Shown here piece by piece: positions 62,366-64,000 of a DNA stretch of 64,000 nucleotides. How positions within the stretch are numbered: the stretch's first letter is position 1; each line of letters opens with the position of its first letter. A program made the position numbers and the translations under genes. The DNA is from G965198795 sp965198795 (GTDB lineage: Bacteria; Pseudomonadota; Alphaproteobacteria; Rhodospirillales; Casp-alpha2): assembly GCA_965198795.1 (NCBI GenBank), contig OZ240674.1, forward strand, positions 2,356,001 to 2,420,000, read 5' to 3'. The notes under the pieces are model-generated. The model was given only the letters and a program-made list of their open reading frames with translations. It was not told where the DNA came from and made no database searches.

Positions 62366-63339
62366 AGACCATCGCCTTCTTCAATAACAAGGGAGGGGTC
62401 GGCAAAACATCCCTGTTGTATCATCTGGCGAATATGTTCGCTCTTGGGGGCGACAAGGTCGTGGCCGCCGATCTTGATCCACAAGCCAACTTATCGGGAA
62501 TGTTCCTTGACGACTCACGCATCGACGACCTGTGGTCGGATAAAGGAGCCGCCACCGCGTATTCCGCGATGAAGCAGCTCATCGGAGGTACCGGCGATTT
62601 GCTGGAAATCAAACCAGAGGAGGTCGCGGAGCGCCTTACTCTTATTCCTGGCGACCTTGGGCTTTCGGAGGTTGAGGACGAACTCTCAAACCAGTGGCCC
62701 CGTTGCTTGAACGGCGAAGAACGGTCCTTCCGCGTGACCGCCTCATTCGACCGCATGATACGAAGTGTCGGCAGGGCGCAAAACGCCGATATCGCCTTGA
62801 TCGACGTCGGGCCGAACCTTGGAGCGATCAACCGCTGCGCGCTCGTCTCGGCGGACTATGTGGTCATTCCGATTGGAGCGGATTTATTCTCGATCCGGGG
62901 GATGCGGAACATCGGGCCAAAGCTTCGAGAATGGCGCCGTCAATGGGATCAGCGCCGTGACGCGGCTCCAGATGGATTGAACTTCGACCTGCCGCCCGCC
63001 GGCATGAAGCCCATCGGTTATGTTGTTTCAAGATATTCGTCGTTTGGCCGCGGCGCCGCGAAATCGTTCCAGAGGTGGTTGGATCGCGTGCCGGGCGTCT
63101 ATAATGAGGAGGTCTTGGATGCCAAACCTTCCCCCATCGATATTTCAACGGATGCGAACCGGCTTGCGCAACTCAAGGACTACCGTTCCCTGATGCCGAT
63201 GGCTCAAGAAGCGCGCAAGCCCATGTTCATGCTCAAGCCGGCGGACGGAGCGATCGGAGGGCATCAGGCCGCGGTTCAGAGTTGTTACAGGGACTTCCAA
63301 GCCTTGGCGGCGGAAATCAAAGAACGCATCGCGGCATGA
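62362..63339 (+). CDS. ParA/MinD-type P-loop ATPase
   Basis: 325 residues from ATG 62362 (MKTIAFFNNKGGVGKTS). Deviant Walker A KGGVGKTS at 10-17 with both Lys; Walker A' region AADLDPQANLSGMF near 42; Walker B IALIDVGPNLGA near 150; then VIPIGADLFSIRG. No N-terminal helix-turn-helix, and no ParB-like gene or obvious parS-like cluster nearby, so plasmid partition is unlikely. It is coupled to the AlbA_2-type gene. The C-terminal ~90 residues (RYSSFGRGAAKSFQRW, SCYRDFQALAAEI) are unlike chromosomal ParA. Confidence 0.87.
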   Translation: MKTIAFFNNKGGVGKTSLLYHLANMFALGGDKVVAADLDPQANLSGMFLDDSRIDDLWSDKGAATAYSAMKQLIGGTGDLLEIKPEEVAERLTLIPGDLGLSEVEDELSNQWPRCLNGEERSFRVTASFDRMIRSVGRAQNADIALIDVGPNLGAINRCALVSADYVVIPIGADLFSIRGMRNIGPKLREWRRQWDQRRDAAPDGLNFDLPPAGMKPIGYVVSRYSSFGRGAAKSFQRWLDRVPGVYNEEVLDAKPSPIDISTDANRLAQLKDYRSLMPMAQEARKPMFMLKPADGAIGGHQAAVQSCYRDFQALAAEIKERIAA

Positions 63340-63460
63340 GGACACCGAGAATGGCGCCGATGCGCGATGCTTTTACTTGCCGGCGTTGTTTGTGGTTTCC
63401 TTGACGATCTTGATGCGGTCATTGTCCATATACGCCATGGGATAACGGCGCCGCCGTAGC

Positions 63461-64000
63461 TCACGAAGCACTCACGCTTTTCGGATCGCGTGAACCGTCA
63501 ACGCCGTCCAACAACGGATACGCGCATGAAACGAAGAGCGAATTCACCCGTTTGAGGTCTCTGAGGATGTCGATGTGATAGTTCGTCGTGTCAACGGCGT
63601 CGCCATCATTGTCGACCAGTCGCTCCATATGCATTTCGATGCTTGCCTGTTCATGCATTCGAAACTCGTTCTTGCGTCGCAGGAGATTCTTCGCGTCCTC
63701 AATATCCTTTTCCATGAATACCTTCGAAGCCAAATGCACGGTTTCTCCAACGAGCCGTGAGGCTTCCATGAGTTCCTGGAACCCCGCGTTGGAGAATCGA
63801 CTTCCGCTAGAGACCTTCTTGTAAACGGTCTCTTGAAGCGTTCTGACGATTACGTCGCCAGCGTGCTCAAGATTCGTCGTGAATGACAGTATCTCGACAA
63901 CGCGCGCGCTCTCTTCCTCGTGCAACTCACCTTTCGTCAAGTCAATGAGATAGAATTTAATGTTCTTGTAGATTTGGTCGACTTTGTCTTCGAGTTCTGG
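63461..64000 (-). CDS. C-terminal PhoU-like domain of a Na/Pi-cotransporter-family protein, 5' end outside the window
   Basis: The minus-strand frame is open to base 64000, so only the last ~179 residues are seen. They form a PhoU-like helical bundle: EDKVDQIYKNIKFYLIDLTKG, VVEILSFTTNLEHAGDVI with the E-x3-D type core, RRKNEFRMHEQASIEMHMERL (pieces). In NptA-type proteins such a domain follows the transporter helices and may sense phosphate status. The order of domains outside the window is inferred. The spacer 63340-63460 shows no convincing gene. Confidence 0.75.
   Translation of the reverse strand, partial: PELEDKVDQIYKNIKFYLIDLTKGELHEEESARVVEILSFTTNLEHAGDVIVRTLQETVYKKVSSGSRFSNAGFQELMEASRLVGETVHLASKVFMEKDIEDAKNLLRRKNEFRMHEQASIEMHMERLVDNDGDAVDTTNYHIDILRDLKRVNSLFVSCAYPLLDGVDGSRDPKSVSAS

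Noticed and set aside
61154..63339. Reading the ParA-like gene as part of a plasmid or chromosome partition locus
   Set aside because: No ParB-like gene and no repeated 16-bp palindromes nearby, and the region is otherwise chromosomal housekeeping.
63360..63445. Tiny minus-strand frame reading MAYMDNDRIKIVKETTNNAGK
   Set aside because: Only 21 codons, no clear ribosome site or neighbour logic; may be chance or a remnant.
1..64000. CRISPR arrays and prophage
   Set aside because: No regularly spaced repeats, cas genes, integrase, or phage structural genes were seen in the window.

Overview
The window reads as one piece of chromosome from a GC-rich alphaproteobacterium, most like the Rhodospirillales and relatives. 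Four things support this. The gene order ppiD-trpE ... trpG-trpD-trpC-moaC-moeA ... lexA-comEC-gltX-gltA-lpxB is a familiar alphaproteobacterial backbone. The lexA promoter carries a GTTC-N7-GTTC SOS box. The pyruvate dehydrogenase E1 beta subunit has its own N-terminal lipoyl domain. A membrane M23 peptidase overlaps a bactofilin gene. Lipid A and KDO genes show a Gram-negative envelope. A flavocytochrome c sulfide dehydrogenase points to periplasmic sulfide oxidation.

Layout. 1-1859: the end of lpxI, then lpxB. 1857-5160: a scar zone with a dead IS256-family element flanked by an 8-bp target duplication, a PIN nuclease gene broken by an amber codon with its overlapping partner, and an internally deleted ISXO2-like transposase. 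5165-11165: gltA and gltX, then comEC facing lexA. 11166-13998: fccAB, lying between two diverged ~200-bp direct repeats made of the moeA 3' end plus the moeA-lexA spacer. 13914-25076: moeA, moaC, trpC, trpD, trpG on the minus strand, then copA and a YibQ-like gene on the plus strand splitting the trp genes, then trpE and ppiD. 25313-30561: tpiA, secG, pyrG, kdsA, eno. 30663-38383: ftsB-like gene, two small monooxygenase-like genes, and the complete pdhA-pdhB-pdhC-lpd cluster with lipA. 38405-47305: coenzyme Q-binding protein, pncC, pgpA, M23 peptidase-bactofilin, a decayed alpha/beta hydrolase, a haloacid dehalogenase, a lytic transglycosylase, dapA, smpB. 47382-51381: accessory stretch with a sulfite-oxidase-like enzyme, an IS1595-type remnant, tRNA-Ser, a PQQ-type dehydrogenase with a cytochrome c, and a small unknown ORF. 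51436-60943: cell-wall and replication/translation housekeeping (YdcF-like, MltB-like, rlpA, dacA-like, tmk, holB, metG, tatD, PhnP-like). 61154-63339: a translationally coupled AlbA_2-type plus ParA-type ATPase pair. 63461-64000: the C-terminal PhoU part of a Na/Pi-cotransporter-like protein, running off the window.

How it fits together. The backbone covers lipid A synthesis, tryptophan synthesis, molybdopterin synthesis, lower glycolysis to acetyl-CoA (tpiA, eno, pdh, lpd, lipA supplying the lipoyl cofactor) and entry to the TCA cycle (gltA). Several short insertions break this backbone: the IS256 element, fccAB, copA-yibQ, the PQQ-cytochrome pair, and the AlbA_2-ParA pair. The two best leads are the repeat-flanked fccAB module and the AlbA_2-ParA pair. 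All family names come from reading motifs by eye; no database search was run.
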